Source: Caballeronia sp. BR00000012568055
Lineage (GTDB): Bacteria; Pseudomonadota; Gammaproteobacteria; Burkholderiales; Burkholderiaceae
Reading direction: 5' to 3'
Assembly (NCBI RefSeq): GCF_029439455.1
Contig: NZ_JAQFVG010000321.1
Span: forward strand, 1 to 41,767
Length of the DNA: 41,767 bases
A program made the translations under genes and the position numbers. Positions 8,486 through 17,185 of this stretch are shown piece after piece (the first letter of the stretch is position 1; every line of letters starts with the position of its first letter). The notes under the pieces are model-generated. The model made no database searches, was not told where the DNA came from, and saw nothing but the letters and a program-made list of their open reading frames with translations.

Positions 8486-8984
8486 ACGCCGCCCTTGCCC
8501 ACGCGAAAGAAACGCGGAGTTCTCGCAACATTTCGAACGTGTCGCGGCTCGTCACGCCGAACCTGCGACAGACATTAGGAATCTTCACTTTAGTTGAATT
8601 CTCACTGAACGCTTCGTGTGTTGCGACGTGCCAATTCATGGTTTTGGCCTTGGCGATCAGCCAGGGATCGGCACCATCGAGAAACTGAACCTTGTTGGCT
8701 TCCGTATATCGCCCCACTGATTCGATATGCTGAATGATTTCCGCAAATGAAGATTGAGTGGCGTCGTCCGTGACATCCAGAAACCATCCGCCGCGACGGC
8801 GCGCTTTGACCCATTTCGCCAACGCGTCCGATCCATCCGCAAGCTCTTCATAGACCTCGCTGATACTTGCCACCAATCCCTTCCGATTGGCATCATCCAA
8901 CCACTCCCAGAATCCGGGGCAAATATCGTTTGCATAGTAGCGATTCTGTGCTTCGATAAAGATATTGCTGTCCAGCAGGTACAT
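8484..8984 (-). CDS. DUF4411 PIN-like protein, probable toxin
   Basis: A 166-residue protein of the DUF4411 family, which is related to PIN-domain ribonucleases. It opens with MYLLDSN, placing an acidic residue at 5 (D5). Further conserved acidic residues are E43 and the D103/D106 pair in DGADPW, the arrangement of a PIN metal site. I chose the ATG at 8984, which has GGAG about 10 bases upstream; a TTG at 8990 would add two residues. It follows the ImmA-type gene with a 2-base gap, so the two are surely co-translated. GC is visibly lower than in flanking genes. Toxin activity is inferred from family and gene pairing. Confidence 0.82.
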   Translation of the reverse strand: MYLLDSNIFIEAQNRYYANDICPGFWEWLDDANRKGLVASISEVYEELADGSDALAKWVKARRRGGWFLDVTDDATQSSFAEIIQHIESVGRYTEANKVQFLDGADPWLIAKAKTMNWHVATHEAFSENSTKVKIPNVCRRFGVTSRDTFEMLRELRVSFAWARAA

Positions 8985-8986
8985 CT

Positions 8987-10153
8987 TCAATCGTCTCCAT
9001 ACACACTGTCCGCGAGCTTCCGCAAATTGGCGGGTTTAACGCCAAGCAAGTTACCCGCATCACGCAATAACATCCGACCTTCGAACGTCGTTTCAAGAAC
9101 CGCTTTGGTCAGCCGCCTGCTATTTCTTGTGGCTGAATTTTGGTACGGGTTGCCGCCGCCATTGCGTCGCATGGCTGCCGCAGCCCATTGCTCGCGCTCA
9201 GCCTGATAAAACCGATTAAATTCGACCCATGCAACCAAGCCCAATTCAAACGCACGACGTCCCGCGACAATTCGGCTTACCTTAAAGCGCCGTGCGAAGT
9301 CGCTGACTTGCGTCACGAAGACCGCTTGCAGGCTCCAGTCGCGGCGCATCTCGTCTTCCGGGATCAAAAACTGGGCTGCCACTGCGTTGCACCACCGCTC
9401 AACAGAACTGAGGCGTTCACGCACGACACCAACTGCTTCATTCGAAACGCCGCTCGCGCCCAGCCATACATGCGCAAGTTCGTGCATCAGCGTAAATATT
9501 TGCGCCGGCTTCGCATCCTTACTGTTCAGAAAAATGACCGGGACGTAGCGATCCGCCAAGACGAAGCCGCGAAACTCATCGACCGAAAGCGCTCGATGTG
9601 TATTACCGCCGACGATTCCAGATCGCATCACCAATATGCCCACGTCCTCAATACGCGCGATCAAAAGCCGCAAATAGTCTTCCCATCCTTTACACGCGAT
9701 GCGGTCTTGAGACGTAATCCGAAGCGCTTGCTGGATATCCGCCGCGATGCCCTGGACCGAGTCTCCAACATTCGCGCTTCCGGCGAACGGCAACTCATTT
9801 TCGCCGTGCTGTATCCGGTATTCGCGATACCAATTCTGCTTGCGCAGAACGTCGTTCAGCAGTTCCCTGAAATCTGCACCGAGAGGAACAAGCGGAGCAT
9901 CGCCTACCGTACGGAAATCAGCGATCGGGAGCGATTCTTCCGGTGGTTCCGCGAGATAGAGATAACCGAACGGGATGTGAGTGAGTTCAGCAAAGCGTCT
10001 TGCCTGTCGGAAGGTCGGCCGGCTCTCGCCAATCTCCCACGATGCGACATGGATTGCGTCAGTTCCAATCTTCTTCGCTAGCGCCGGCACGTCGATACCC
10101 GAGCGCTGGCGCGCCCAAACGAGTATCGAAGGATTAATCAGTGCCTCGGGCAT
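8987..10153 (-). CDS. XRE-family regulator fused to ImmA/IrrE metallopeptidase, probable antitoxin
   Basis: A 388-residue two-domain protein. An N-terminal XRE helix-turn-helix (about 8-65) is followed by an ImmA/IrrE (COG2856-type) peptidase domain with the zinc motif HELAH at 224-228 and a likely third ligand E252 in VERWCNAVAAQFLIP. The start at 10153 is the first ATG; a TTG at 10183 is the alternative. It is the upstream gene of a two-gene module with the DUF4411 PIN-like protein. Family knowledge: XRE-ImmA proteins can cleave or repress regulators, and are often paired with toxins. Here it may bind its own promoter through the 9-bp inverted repeat. Lower GC suggests acquisition. Confidence 0.85.
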   Translation of the reverse strand: MPEALINPSILVWARQRSGIDVPALAKKIGTDAIHVASWEIGESRPTFRQARRFAELTHIPFGYLYLAEPPEESLPIADFRTVGDAPLVPLGADFRELLNDVLRKQNWYREYRIQHGENELPFAGSANVGDSVQGIAADIQQALRITSQDRIACKGWEDYLRLLIARIEDVGILVMRSGIVGGNTHRALSVDEFRGFVLADRYVPVIFLNSKDAKPAQIFTLMHELAHVWLGASGVSNEAVGVVRERLSSVERWCNAVAAQFLIPEDEMRRDWSLQAVFVTQVSDFARRFKVSRIVAGRRAFELGLVAWVEFNRFYQAEREQWAAAAMRRNGGGNPYQNSATRNSRRLTKAVLETTFEGRMLLRDAGNLLGVKPANLRKLADSVYGDD

Positions 10154-10155
10154 AG

Positions 10156-10211
10156 TGGATGCGTAGTTGCCGGTTGATGACAAGCCCGAAGGTTAGCATC
10201 GAACGCATCCA
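10156..10211. promoter_or_regulatory. Widely spaced 9-bp inverted repeat upstream of the ImmA/DUF4411 module
   Basis: TGGATGCGT at 10156-10164 is matched perfectly by ACGCATCCA at 10203-10211, 38 bases apart. The inner arm ends 2 bases upstream of the ATG at 10153. The pair could be two operator half-sites or sites for the XRE domain. A chance match is possible. Confidence 0.4.
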
Positions 10212-10234
10212 TAAGTCGTTGACTATGAGCAGCT

Positions 10235-11356
10235 TCAAGATATCCCCACCCACGCCCCATTCCTCTCCCCGCTCCGCAACACAGCATCGACAAACCTCAA
10301 CCCCGCGACGCCATCCTCGACCGTGGTCAGCCACTCATCCCCCTGCGTGGTCCCGCTCGCGATACACGCCGCCGCATCCGTATAAACCTGCGCGAACGCC
10401 TCCAGATACCCTTCCGGATGCCCCGCCGGAACGCGCGTCGCGTGGAGCGCTTCGGGACTCTGCACACGCCCGCGCGTAATGCGTTGCGATGCCCCTCCGA
10501 TCGGCGTGAACCACAATTCGTTCGGCGTCTGCTGATCGAACGATAAACCCGCCTTCGTCCCATACACGCGCAATCGCAGCGCGTTCTCCTCACCCGCCGC
10601 CACCTGGCTCGCCCACAACATGCCGCGCGCGCCGTTGTCATAGCGGAACATCGCCTGGACGTGATCGTCTACGCGCCGATTCGCCACGAACGTGGTTACA
10701 TCGGCGGAAAGCTCGGCGGGCTGCATGCCTGTGACGTATTCCGCAAGCTGATACGCATGCGTGCCGATATCGCCGAGACAACCGGCCGGACCGGCCATCG
10801 ACGGATCGGTGCGCCACACAGCTTGCCGATTCGCCTGCGTTTCGACCGGCAATGATAGCCAGTCCTGAGCATATTCCACCTGCACGACGCGGATATCACC
10901 GAGCAAACCTTGCCGCACCATGCCGCGCGCGTGGCGCACCATCGGATAACCAGTGTAGGTATAAGTCACCGCAAACACGCGGTCTTTTTCGCGCGCGAGC
11001 TTCGCCAGCGCCTCGCCTTCATCGAGCGATACGGCCAGCGGCTTATCGCACATCACGTGAATGCCGGCTTCGAGAAACGCAGTGGCAATCGGCGCATGCA
11101 AATGATTAGGTGTCACGATCGATACCACTTCGATACCATCCGATCGCCCCGCTTCCACGCGCGCCATCTCGCGCCAGTCGGCATAACTGCGCGGCAAGCC
11201 GATCGCCGCAGCACTCGCCGCCGCGCGCTGCGGATCGGACGATAGCGCGCCTGCTACCAGCTCATATCGATCATCCAGCCGCGCCGCAATCCGATGCACC
11301 GCGCCGATAAACGCGCCCTCTCCGCCGCCAACCATCCCGAGCCGCACACGATTCAT
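10235..11356 (-). CDS. Gfo/Idh/MocA-family oxidoreductase
   Basis: A 373-residue NAD(P)-dependent sugar dehydrogenase. The N-terminal Rossmann motif GGGEGAFIG is at 10-18. The catalytic lysine lies in CDKP (104-106), where most family members have EKP. The substrate-site motif GDIGTHAYQL begins at 195. It is the last gene of the lacI sugar operon and overlaps the upstream isomerase/epimerase by four bases (ATGA). Family members oxidise or reduce inositols, 3-keto sugars and sugar phosphates. The partner isomerase suggests a joint keto-sugar step, but the substrate is not readable from the sequence. Confidence 0.88.
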   Translation of the reverse strand: MNRVRLGMVGGGEGAFIGAVHRIAARLDDRYELVAGALSSDPQRAAASAAAIGLPRSYADWREMARVEAGRSDGIEVVSIVTPNHLHAPIATAFLEAGIHVMCDKPLAVSLDEGEALAKLAREKDRVFAVTYTYTGYPMVRHARGMVRQGLLGDIRVVQVEYAQDWLSLPVETQANRQAVWRTDPSMAGPAGCLGDIGTHAYQLAEYVTGMQPAELSADVTTFVANRRVDDHVQAMFRYDNGARGMLWASQVAAGEENALRLRVYGTKAGLSFDQQTPNELWFTPIGGASQRITRGRVQSPEALHATRVPAGHPEGYLEAFAQVYTDAAACIASGTTQGDEWLTTVEDGVAGLRFVDAVLRSGERNGAWVGIS

Positions 11357-12414
11357 CGCGTCTCTCCGATACCGAGCAAGCCACGCATCTGCTCGCGACT
11401 CGCGCCGCTGCCCGCGAAGTCATCGAAGGCACGTTCGCCGACGCGAATGATGTGATCGCGAATAAACACCGCGCCTTCACGCGCGCCGTCTTCGGGATGC
11501 TTCAGCGCGCATTCCCATTCGAGCACGGCCCAGCCCGCGAAATCGTATTGCGCCATCTTCGAGAAGATGGCCTTGAAGTCGATCTGTCCATCGCCCAAGG
11601 AACGAAAACGTCCCGCGCGATCGACCCAACCTGAATATCCGCCATACACGCCTTGCTTGCCGTTCGGACGAAACTCCGCGTCCTTCACATGAAACGCCTT
11701 GATGCGCGAATGATAGATATCGATAAACGCGAGGTAATCGAGTTGCTGCAAAACGAAGTGGCTCGGATCGAACAGAATATTGGCGCGCGGATGGTCGTCC
11801 ACCGCGGCAAGAAAGCGCTCGAAGCTCACGCCATCGTGCAGGTCTTCGCCGGGATGCAGTTCGTAACATACGTCGATGCCCGCTTGATCGAACGCATCGA
11901 GAATAGGCCGCCAGCGTGTCGCGAGTTCTTCGAAGGCGGCTTCCACGAGACCGGCCGGACGCTGTGGCCAGGGATACACATACGGCCACGCCAGCGCGCC
12001 CGAAAACGTCACATGCGCGTTCAGCCCCAATCGTTTCGATGCCGCCGCCGCGAGCTTCATTTGCGCAATCGCCCATTCGGTGCGTGCCTTCGCGTCACCA
12101 CGTACATGCGGCGCGGCAAAGCCATCGAACAACGTGTCGTATGCGGGATGCACTGCGACGAGTTGCCCTTGCAGATGTGTCGATAGTTCGGATATCTGAG
12201 CACCTGCGTCTTCGACCGTGCGGCGGATATCGTCACAATACGCATCGCTCGATGCGGCTTTTTCCAGATCGATCAAACGCGGATCGCACGGCACTTGTAT
12301 GCCTTCATAACCCAGCGATTTTGCCCACGATGCAAGGTTCTTCAGCGTATCGAACGGTACGCTGTCGCCCATGAACTGCGCGAGAAAAATCGCCGGGCCT
12401 TTGATGGTCTTCAT
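11353..12414 (-). CDS. Sugar phosphate isomerase/epimerase (xylose isomerase-like TIM barrel)
   Basis: A 353-residue TIM-barrel protein of the AP-endonuclease-2/IolE-like superfamily. Probable metal ligands lie in CYELHPGED (Glu, His), FDPSHF (Asp, His), AFHVKDAEF (His) and VLEWE (Glu). I chose the ATG at 12414, which has a GAGG ribosome-binding site. The upstream TTG is not needed. It follows the in-operon hairpin terminator and overlaps the Gfo/Idh gene. Members act as hydroxypyruvate isomerases, inosose dehydratases or keto-sugar epimerases. The Gfo/Idh partner and sugar ABC transporter point to a keto-sugar or cyclitol. Confidence 0.85.
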   Translation of the reverse strand: MKTIKGPAIFLAQFMGDSVPFDTLKNLASWAKSLGYEGIQVPCDPRLIDLEKAASSDAYCDDIRRTVEDAGAQISELSTHLQGQLVAVHPAYDTLFDGFAAPHVRGDAKARTEWAIAQMKLAAAASKRLGLNAHVTFSGALAWPYVYPWPQRPAGLVEAAFEELATRWRPILDAFDQAGIDVCYELHPGEDLHDGVSFERFLAAVDDHPRANILFDPSHFVLQQLDYLAFIDIYHSRIKAFHVKDAEFRPNGKQGVYGGYSGWVDRAGRFRSLGDGQIDFKAIFSKMAQYDFAGWAVLEWECALKHPEDGAREGAVFIRDHIIRVGERAFDDFAGSGASREQMRGLLGIGETR

Positions 12415-12428
12415 CTTTCGCCTCAAAC

Positions 12429-12471
12429 AAAAAGAAGGCCGATTAAACGACTAAGCGACTAAGCGGCCTTC
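12429..12471 (-). terminator. Hairpin terminator/attenuator inside the sugar operon
   Basis: On the minus strand an 8-bp stem GAAGGCCG / CGGCCTTC (arms at 12464-12471 and 12434-12441) with a 22-base loop is followed directly by TTTTT (12433-12429). It lies between the binding-protein gene and the isomerase gene. This is the usual place for partial termination that keeps binding-protein mRNA in excess of the downstream enzymes. The loop holds a short tandem repeat (GCGACTAA-type units). Confidence 0.75.
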
Positions 12472-12485
12472 GCGCATCGACACGA

Positions 12486-13439
12486 TCAGAACGGCGAGTT
12501 CGGGAAGTAGAACTGCTTGGCGTTGTCCTTGGTGATCAGCACCGACGGAATGATCGTCGTCGCGGGCAGCTTCTCGCCCTTCAAGCGCGCCTCGGCCGTG
12601 AGTTTGATCGCGTCGTAGATGAACTTGGGCGAATACGATACATCGGCGGGCGTGCGCTTGTCGCCATCGATAATGCGCTTGACCGCATCCTTCGATCCCG
12701 CGCCGCCAAACACGATCTTCACGTCCGTCCGCTTGGCCTGATCGATCGCCTTCAGCACGCCGACCATCATGTCGTCGTCGGCGGCCCAGACGGCATCGAT
12801 ATGTTTGAAGCGCGTGAGATAGTCCTGCATCACCTTGAAGGCATCGTCGCGATTCCAGTTGGCGTATTTGGCATCGAGAATCTTCATGTCCGGATGCTGT
12901 TTGATCACGCCTTCGAACGCGGTCCAGCGCTCGTTATCGAGCGTGGTCGGAATGCCGCGCAGCGCGACGATATCGCCTTTGCCGTCGAGCGCTTTCGCCA
13001 GATATTCGGCGGGAATCTTGCCGAACGCGGTGTTGTCGCCTGCTACATAGGCATCCTGAGCACTGGTATCCGTGAGACCGCGATCCACGACGGTGACATA
13101 CACGCCCTTCTTCTTCACCTGCGCCACCGGCTGCGTCAGCGATGCCGATTCCTGCGGGAAAATCACCAGCGCATTGATCTTGTTGACCGTCACCAGATCC
13201 TGCAATTGATTCGCTTGTTCCGGCGCGCTGCCCGCTGTTTTCACGATCACTTTCAGATCGGGATGCGCCTTCTCCAGTTCTTTCTTCGCTTCGTTGGCCC
13301 ACCAGACGATGCCGCCCGTAAAGCCGTGATCCGCAGTCGGAATGGCGACGCCGAGTATCACTTTGTCGGCGGCGAAAGCGGGTGATGTCATGGCGAGCGC
13401 GCAGGCAGCAAGCGTGATTGCGCGAATGATTTTCTTCAT
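12486..13439 (-). CDS. Periplasmic sugar-binding protein of ABC transporter (RbsB-like)
   Basis: A 317-residue periplasmic binding protein of the ribose/galactose group (Peripla_BP_4). A Sec signal peptide ends near residue 23 (MTSPAFA-A). The mature part starts [14 protein letters not shown], the typical first strand, and [12 protein letters not shown] and [10 protein letters not shown] are cleft segments. It delivers the sugar to the permease and ATPase encoded just upstream. Some relatives bind ribose, allose, xylitol or inositol; the ligand here is unknown. The attenuator after it probably raises its level over the enzymes. Confidence 0.92.
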   Translation of the reverse strand: MKKIIRAITLAACALAMTSPAFAADKVILGVAIPTADHGFTGGIVWWANEAKKELEKAHPDLKVIVKTAGSAPEQANQLQDLVTVNKINALVIFPQESASLTQPVAQVKKKGVYVTVVDRGLTDTSAQDAYVAGDNTAFGKIPAEYLAKALDGKGDIVALRGIPTTLDNERWTAFEGVIKQHPDMKILDAKYANWNRDDAFKVMQDYLTRFKHIDAVWAADDDMMVGVLKAIDQAKRTDVKIVFGGAGSKDAVKRIIDGDKRTPADVSYSPKFIYDAIKLTAEARLKGEKLPATTIIPSVLITKDNAKQFYFPNSPF

Positions 13440-13472
13440 GGCGATGTCTCCTGTCTTATGAAATGTCTTTGA

Positions 13473-14489
13473 CTAACGACGGCCTCGCTGCAGGAACGCT
13501 ACGACGACGATCACGGCGCCCTGCACCGCCGCGTTCAGATACACACTGATGATGCTCGTCAGATTCAGAATGTTATTGATGACCGAAAGCAGAATCGCGC
13601 CGATCACGGTGCCGATCACGCGTCCTTCGCCACCCTTAAGCGCTGTGCCGCCAACAACTACGGCAGCAATTGCTTCGAGCTCCCAAAGAATTCCGGTCGT
13701 GGGCGTCGCGGAGCCTAAGCGCGGCACGTACAACACAGTCGCCACGGCCACGCACAGCCCAAGCAAAACATAAGTCGCAATCTTCACGCGATCCACACGA
13801 ATCGCGGCATAACGCGCCACTTGCTCGTTCGATCCGATCGCCTGCACGTGTCGGCCGAACACGGTGCGATTGAGCACCAGCGCGCCGCCCGCCGCGACGA
13901 TCGCGAAGATCCAGATTGGCACGGGTATGCCGAAAAGACTCGCGTAATAAACCGGTCCGTATAGATCGACGAGGGAGTTGTCGAGCGTGAGCGCGCCGCC
14001 ATCGGCGAGCCATGTCAGCAGCGCGCGATAAATACCGAGCGTTCCCAGCGTCACGATAAACGGTTCGATACGCCCCTTCGTCACCAACACGCCATGCGCA
14101 AAACCGAACAGCGCGCCGAGCACCAGCGCCAGCACGATGCCCAATGCGATAATCGCAAGCGGCGGCACCACATGGCCTTTGAAGCCTTGCAAGAGCCCAT
14201 TCATCATCCAGATCATGCTGCCCGCGATCAACGCCGCCATCGACCCGACCGACAAGTCGATACCGCCCGAGATAATCACGAACGTCATCCCCACCGCGAT
14301 GATGCCGATAAACGACGTACGCGTAAGCACGTTCATCGCGTTATCGAACGTGGCGAAGTCGCCGTTGAGCAGCGTGCCGCCGATGCACAGCGCGATCAGC
14401 CCGATCAACGGTCCGACGCCCAGCAAAAACCGCGCGAACACGGTCAGTCGGCTTTCCTGCGCGGTGTCTTCAGTGTGTGCCGGTCGCAT
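13473..14489 (-). CDS. Sugar ABC transporter permease (RbsC-like)
   Basis: A 338-residue inner-membrane permease with about eight to ten helices. The family hallmark [17 protein letters not shown] lies near 74-90, and the EAA-like [20 protein letters not shown] near 275-295. It forms the channel for the sugar captured by the binding protein. Its start lies 20 bases inside the ATPase gene, so the two are translationally coupled. Length is normal, and one gene presumably gives a homodimeric channel. Confidence 0.93.
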   Translation of the reverse strand: MRPAHTEDTAQESRLTVFARFLLGVGPLIGLIALCIGGTLLNGDFATFDNAMNVLTRTSFIGIIAVGMTFVIISGGIDLSVGSMAALIAGSMIWMMNGLLQGFKGHVVPPLAIIALGIVLALVLGALFGFAHGVLVTKGRIEPFIVTLGTLGIYRALLTWLADGGALTLDNSLVDLYGPVYYASLFGIPVPIWIFAIVAAGGALVLNRTVFGRHVQAIGSNEQVARYAAIRVDRVKIATYVLLGLCVAVATVLYVPRLGSATPTTGILWELEAIAAVVVGGTALKGGEGRVIGTVIGAILLSVINNILNLTSIISVYLNAAVQGAVIVVVAFLQRGRR

Positions 14490-15957
14490 GCGCGATCAAC
14501 CTCTCTTCGGTCAAAAGTTCCATGCCGAGCGTGGCAACAAGTTCGCCCGCGCGCATCACCGCAACGCGATGACACAAGCCGATCAGTTCGATCAGCTCGG
14601 ACGAAATCACGATCACCGCGCGGCCTTCCGCCGCCAGCCGATGGATCAGAAAATAGATATCGCGTTTCGCGCCGACATCGACGCCGCGCGTGGGTTCATC
14701 GAGCACGATCACGCGCGGACCGGGATGCAGAAACTTGGCAAGCGCCAGCTTCTGCTGATTGCCGCCCGACAGCATGCGCGCACGGCTCGATGCATTGCCC
14801 GTGCGAATGCCGAAATCGTTCACGGCTTGTTTGAGCGCTTCGCGTTCCGCGCGAATGTCGAGCAGCGGATGCGCGTAGCGTTCCGGCGTCATCATCGTGA
14901 GATTGTCTTTGAGCGACATATCCACGTGCAGGCCGCGTCCCTTGCGGTCTTCGCTCAAATACGTGAGACCGTGATGCATGGCATCGCGCGGTGATCTGAG
15001 CTTCACCGTTTCACCTTCGATCACGATGCGTCCCGCGCTCATCGCGCGCAATCCCGCGAGTCCTTCGAACAGCTCGGTGCGGCCCGCGCCCACCAATCCT
15101 GCGAAGCCGAACACTTCGCCTTTACGCACCGCGAAGCTCACGCCTTCGGCCCAGCCGGGAACGGAGGCCTGTTCGACTTTGAACGCGACAGGCGCATCGT
15201 CGGCGAGGGCGGGTTTGTCGGGGAACATGTCGGAGACTTCGCGACCGACCATCAGATTCGCCATCTGCTGACGCGTGAGTTCATCGGTCGGCGCGCGCGC
15301 GACGAAACGGCCATCGCGCATCACGATGACTTCATCGGTAATGCGCTCGACTTCATCGAGTTTGTGCGAGATATAAACGATGGTCACGCCGTCTTTCTTC
15401 AAACGCGCCATCAACGCAAACAAGCGCTGCGTTTCGGATGGCGTGAGCGTCGCCGTGGGTTCATCCATGATGAGCAGACGCGCATCGCGCAACATGGCTT
15501 TCGCGATTTCCACAAGCTGCTTCTCCGCGACGATCAGATCGCGCACGCGCACATCCGGGTTCTGATACAAACCGACTTCGTTCAAGCGAATGCGCGCGGC
15601 TTCGCGCATCGCGGGTTCATCGAGAAAAAAGCCTTTGCGCAGTTCATGACCGAGAAACATGTTCTGCGTAATGCTCAAATGATCCGCGAGATTCAGTTCC
15701 TGATGAATCAGCACGATGCCCGCTTCTTCGGCCTCGCGCGAATTGCGAAAATCGCGCTCACGTTCGTCGATGTAAAGCGTGCCCGCGTTCGCGCGTTCAT
15801 AACCGCCGAGTATCTTCATCAAGGTCGATTTGCCCGCGCCGTTTTCGCCGAGCAAACCATAGATGCGGCCCGGCGCGAGATCGAAGCTCACGCCGTGCAG
15901 CACGCGCACCAGCCCGAACTGTTTTTCGATGGCGTCGAAGCGAACCGAAAGGCTCAT
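14470..15957 (-). CDS. Sugar ABC transporter ATP-binding protein, two NBDs (RbsA/MglA-like)
   Basis: A 495-residue fused double ATPase. The first domain has Walker [10 protein letters not shown] at 37-45 and Walker B DEPTAT at 165-170. Its signature is LIVAEKQ at 141-147, a degenerate form of the LSVGEQQ common in RbsA. The second domain has GLVGAGRTE at 287-295 (a degenerate Walker A, as usual in this family), signature LSGGNQQ at 396-402 and DEPTRG at 420-425. It energises sugar import. It starts 3 bases after the lacI stop and overlaps the permease by 20 bases. Confidence 0.94.
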   Translation of the reverse strand: MSLSVRFDAIEKQFGLVRVLHGVSFDLAPGRIYGLLGENGAGKSTLMKILGGYERANAGTLYIDERERDFRNSREAEEAGIVLIHQELNLADHLSITQNMFLGHELRKGFFLDEPAMREAARIRLNEVGLYQNPDVRVRDLIVAEKQLVEIAKAMLRDARLLIMDEPTATLTPSETQRLFALMARLKKDGVTIVYISHKLDEVERITDEVIVMRDGRFVARAPTDELTRQQMANLMVGREVSDMFPDKPALADDAPVAFKVEQASVPGWAEGVSFAVRKGEVFGFAGLVGAGRTELFEGLAGLRAMSAGRIVIEGETVKLRSPRDAMHHGLTYLSEDRKGRGLHVDMSLKDNLTMMTPERYAHPLLDIRAEREALKQAVNDFGIRTGNASSRARMLSGGNQQKLALAKFLHPGPRVIVLDEPTRGVDVGAKRDIYFLIHRLAAEGRAVIVISSELIELIGLCHRVAVMRAGELVATLGMELLTEERLIAHATGTH

Positions 15958-15960
15958 CGT

Positions 15961-16992
15961 CTATGCGCTCCTTCGTTCGATCAGGCGATGCGGCATCACG
16001 ACACCAGGCACGTCGGCGCGCGGATCGCGCAGGCGCTTGAGCAGCAATTCGGCTGCGGTCTCGCCAAGCGTCTGCATCGGCTGCGCGACGGTGGTCAAAG
16101 GCGGATCGACATGCGCGGCCACAGCGATATCGTCGAAACCGACTACGGCGACGTCTTCCGGCACGCGCAGCCCCGCGCCGCGCACGCCGTTCATTACGCC
16201 GATCGCCAGGGTATCCGAGACGGCGAAGATCGCGGTCGGGCGTGCATCGTTCAACGCCATGAGTTGCGCGGCGGCTTGCGCGCCGGCATCGTAATCGAGG
16301 CTGTCGAGTTCGATCTGCCACGCGGGATTGGCGTGAATGCCGGCATCGCGCAAGGCATCGCGATAACCCGCCAGCCGCTGACGTCCGTATAAGTAACCAT
16401 GCCCCGAGTTGATCAGCGCGATTCGCGTATGTCCCTTGTCGATCAGATATCGCACGACATCGCCCGCTGCAAGATGATTGTCGATACCGACGTACGGCAC
16501 GGGCGCGTCCGGATCGAATTCGCAGCACGCGACCCACGGCAGGCGCGATGCTTCTTCGGCTAACGCCTGCTGCACGGCGGCGGGATCGAGACAGATGGCA
16601 CCATCGGCGCGACGGCCGCGCAGGAGATCGAAATAACTTCGTTCGCGCAAAGGGTCCGCGCCGGTATCGCACAACAGCATGAAGTAGCCGTTCTGACGCG
16701 CCACGCTGTCGATACCGCGCACGATCGCCGCGTAGAACGGATTGCCGAAATCGGGCACCATAGTGAGCAGCAGACGGCTTTCGGCGGTGCGCAGATTGCG
16801 CGCAAGTTCGTTGATGCGATAGCCGCTTGCCGCGACGGCCGCGAGCACTTTCTCGCGCGTAGGCTGACGGACGTTCGTATGCCCGTTGAGCACACGTGAT
16901 ACCGTAGCCACGGACACACCCGCGCGCTCGGCGACGTCGGCAATCGATACTTCTTCGCGCATACGAACGGTATCGGACATGCTTCGCGCCAT
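15961..16992 (-). CDS. LacI-family transcriptional regulator of the sugar operon
   Basis: A 343-residue repressor-type regulator. The helix-turn-helix and hinge are at about 15-65 (SIADVAERAGVSVATVSRVL is the core), followed by a periplasmic-binding-protein-like sugar domain. Start codons at 16992, 16980 and 16962 are all possible and none has a strong ribosome-binding site. I keep the longest. It is the first gene of its operon, with the ATPase start 3 bases later. A perfect dyad 15 bases upstream is the likely site through which it represses itself and the whole operon until the sugar binds. Confidence 0.92.
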   Translation of the reverse strand: MARSMSDTVRMREEVSIADVAERAGVSVATVSRVLNGHTNVRQPTREKVLAAVAASGYRINELARNLRTAESRLLLTMVPDFGNPFYAAIVRGIDSVARQNGYFMLLCDTGADPLRERSYFDLLRGRRADGAICLDPAAVQQALAEEASRLPWVACCEFDPDAPVPYVGIDNHLAAGDVVRYLIDKGHTRIALINSGHGYLYGRQRLAGYRDALRDAGIHANPAWQIELDSLDYDAGAQAAAQLMALNDARPTAIFAVSDTLAIGVMNGVRGAGLRVPEDVAVVGFDDIAVAAHVDPPLTTVAQPMQTLGETAAELLLKRLRDPRADVPGVVMPHRLIERRSA

Positions 16993-17006
16993 CGAAGGCG
17001 TTCGGG

Positions 17007-17022
17007 ATGTAATGGATTACAT
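17007..17022. promoter_or_regulatory. Probable LacI-family operator
   Basis: ATGTAAT (17007-17013), GG, ATTACAT (17016-17022) form a perfect 7-bp-arm palindrome, close to the even-length LacI-family operator form TGTAAT-CG-ATTACA. It sits 15 bases before the longest lacI start. An extra ATTACAT half-site occurs at 17105-17111 and may be an auxiliary site. Its position fits autoregulation of the operon. Confidence 0.75.
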
Positions 17023-17185
17023 TATTTGGTGCAGAGCGCGATCTAGGCAACCGGAATCGGCTAGGGAAAAACGCTTAAGAGCAATTTTCACATCGCTCAT
17101 GTCGATTACATGGCAAGTTGCTCGTCGTACGTTCAGAGCGGCCCAATTCCATCACTCTCGCTCGACAACAACCGGAGCCAATGAC

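Noticed and set aside
8484..10211. Prophage or integrative element
   Set aside because: No integrase, tRNA, attachment repeats or phage genes; only the two-gene module is seen.
11353..12414. Isomerase as the missing OtnI
   Set aside because: It is longer than OtnI and belongs to the lacI sugar operon. Only the general fold is shared.
15364..16392. Long plus-strand frame opposite ABC ATPase and lacI
   Set aside because: Shadow frame; no domain and no start signal.
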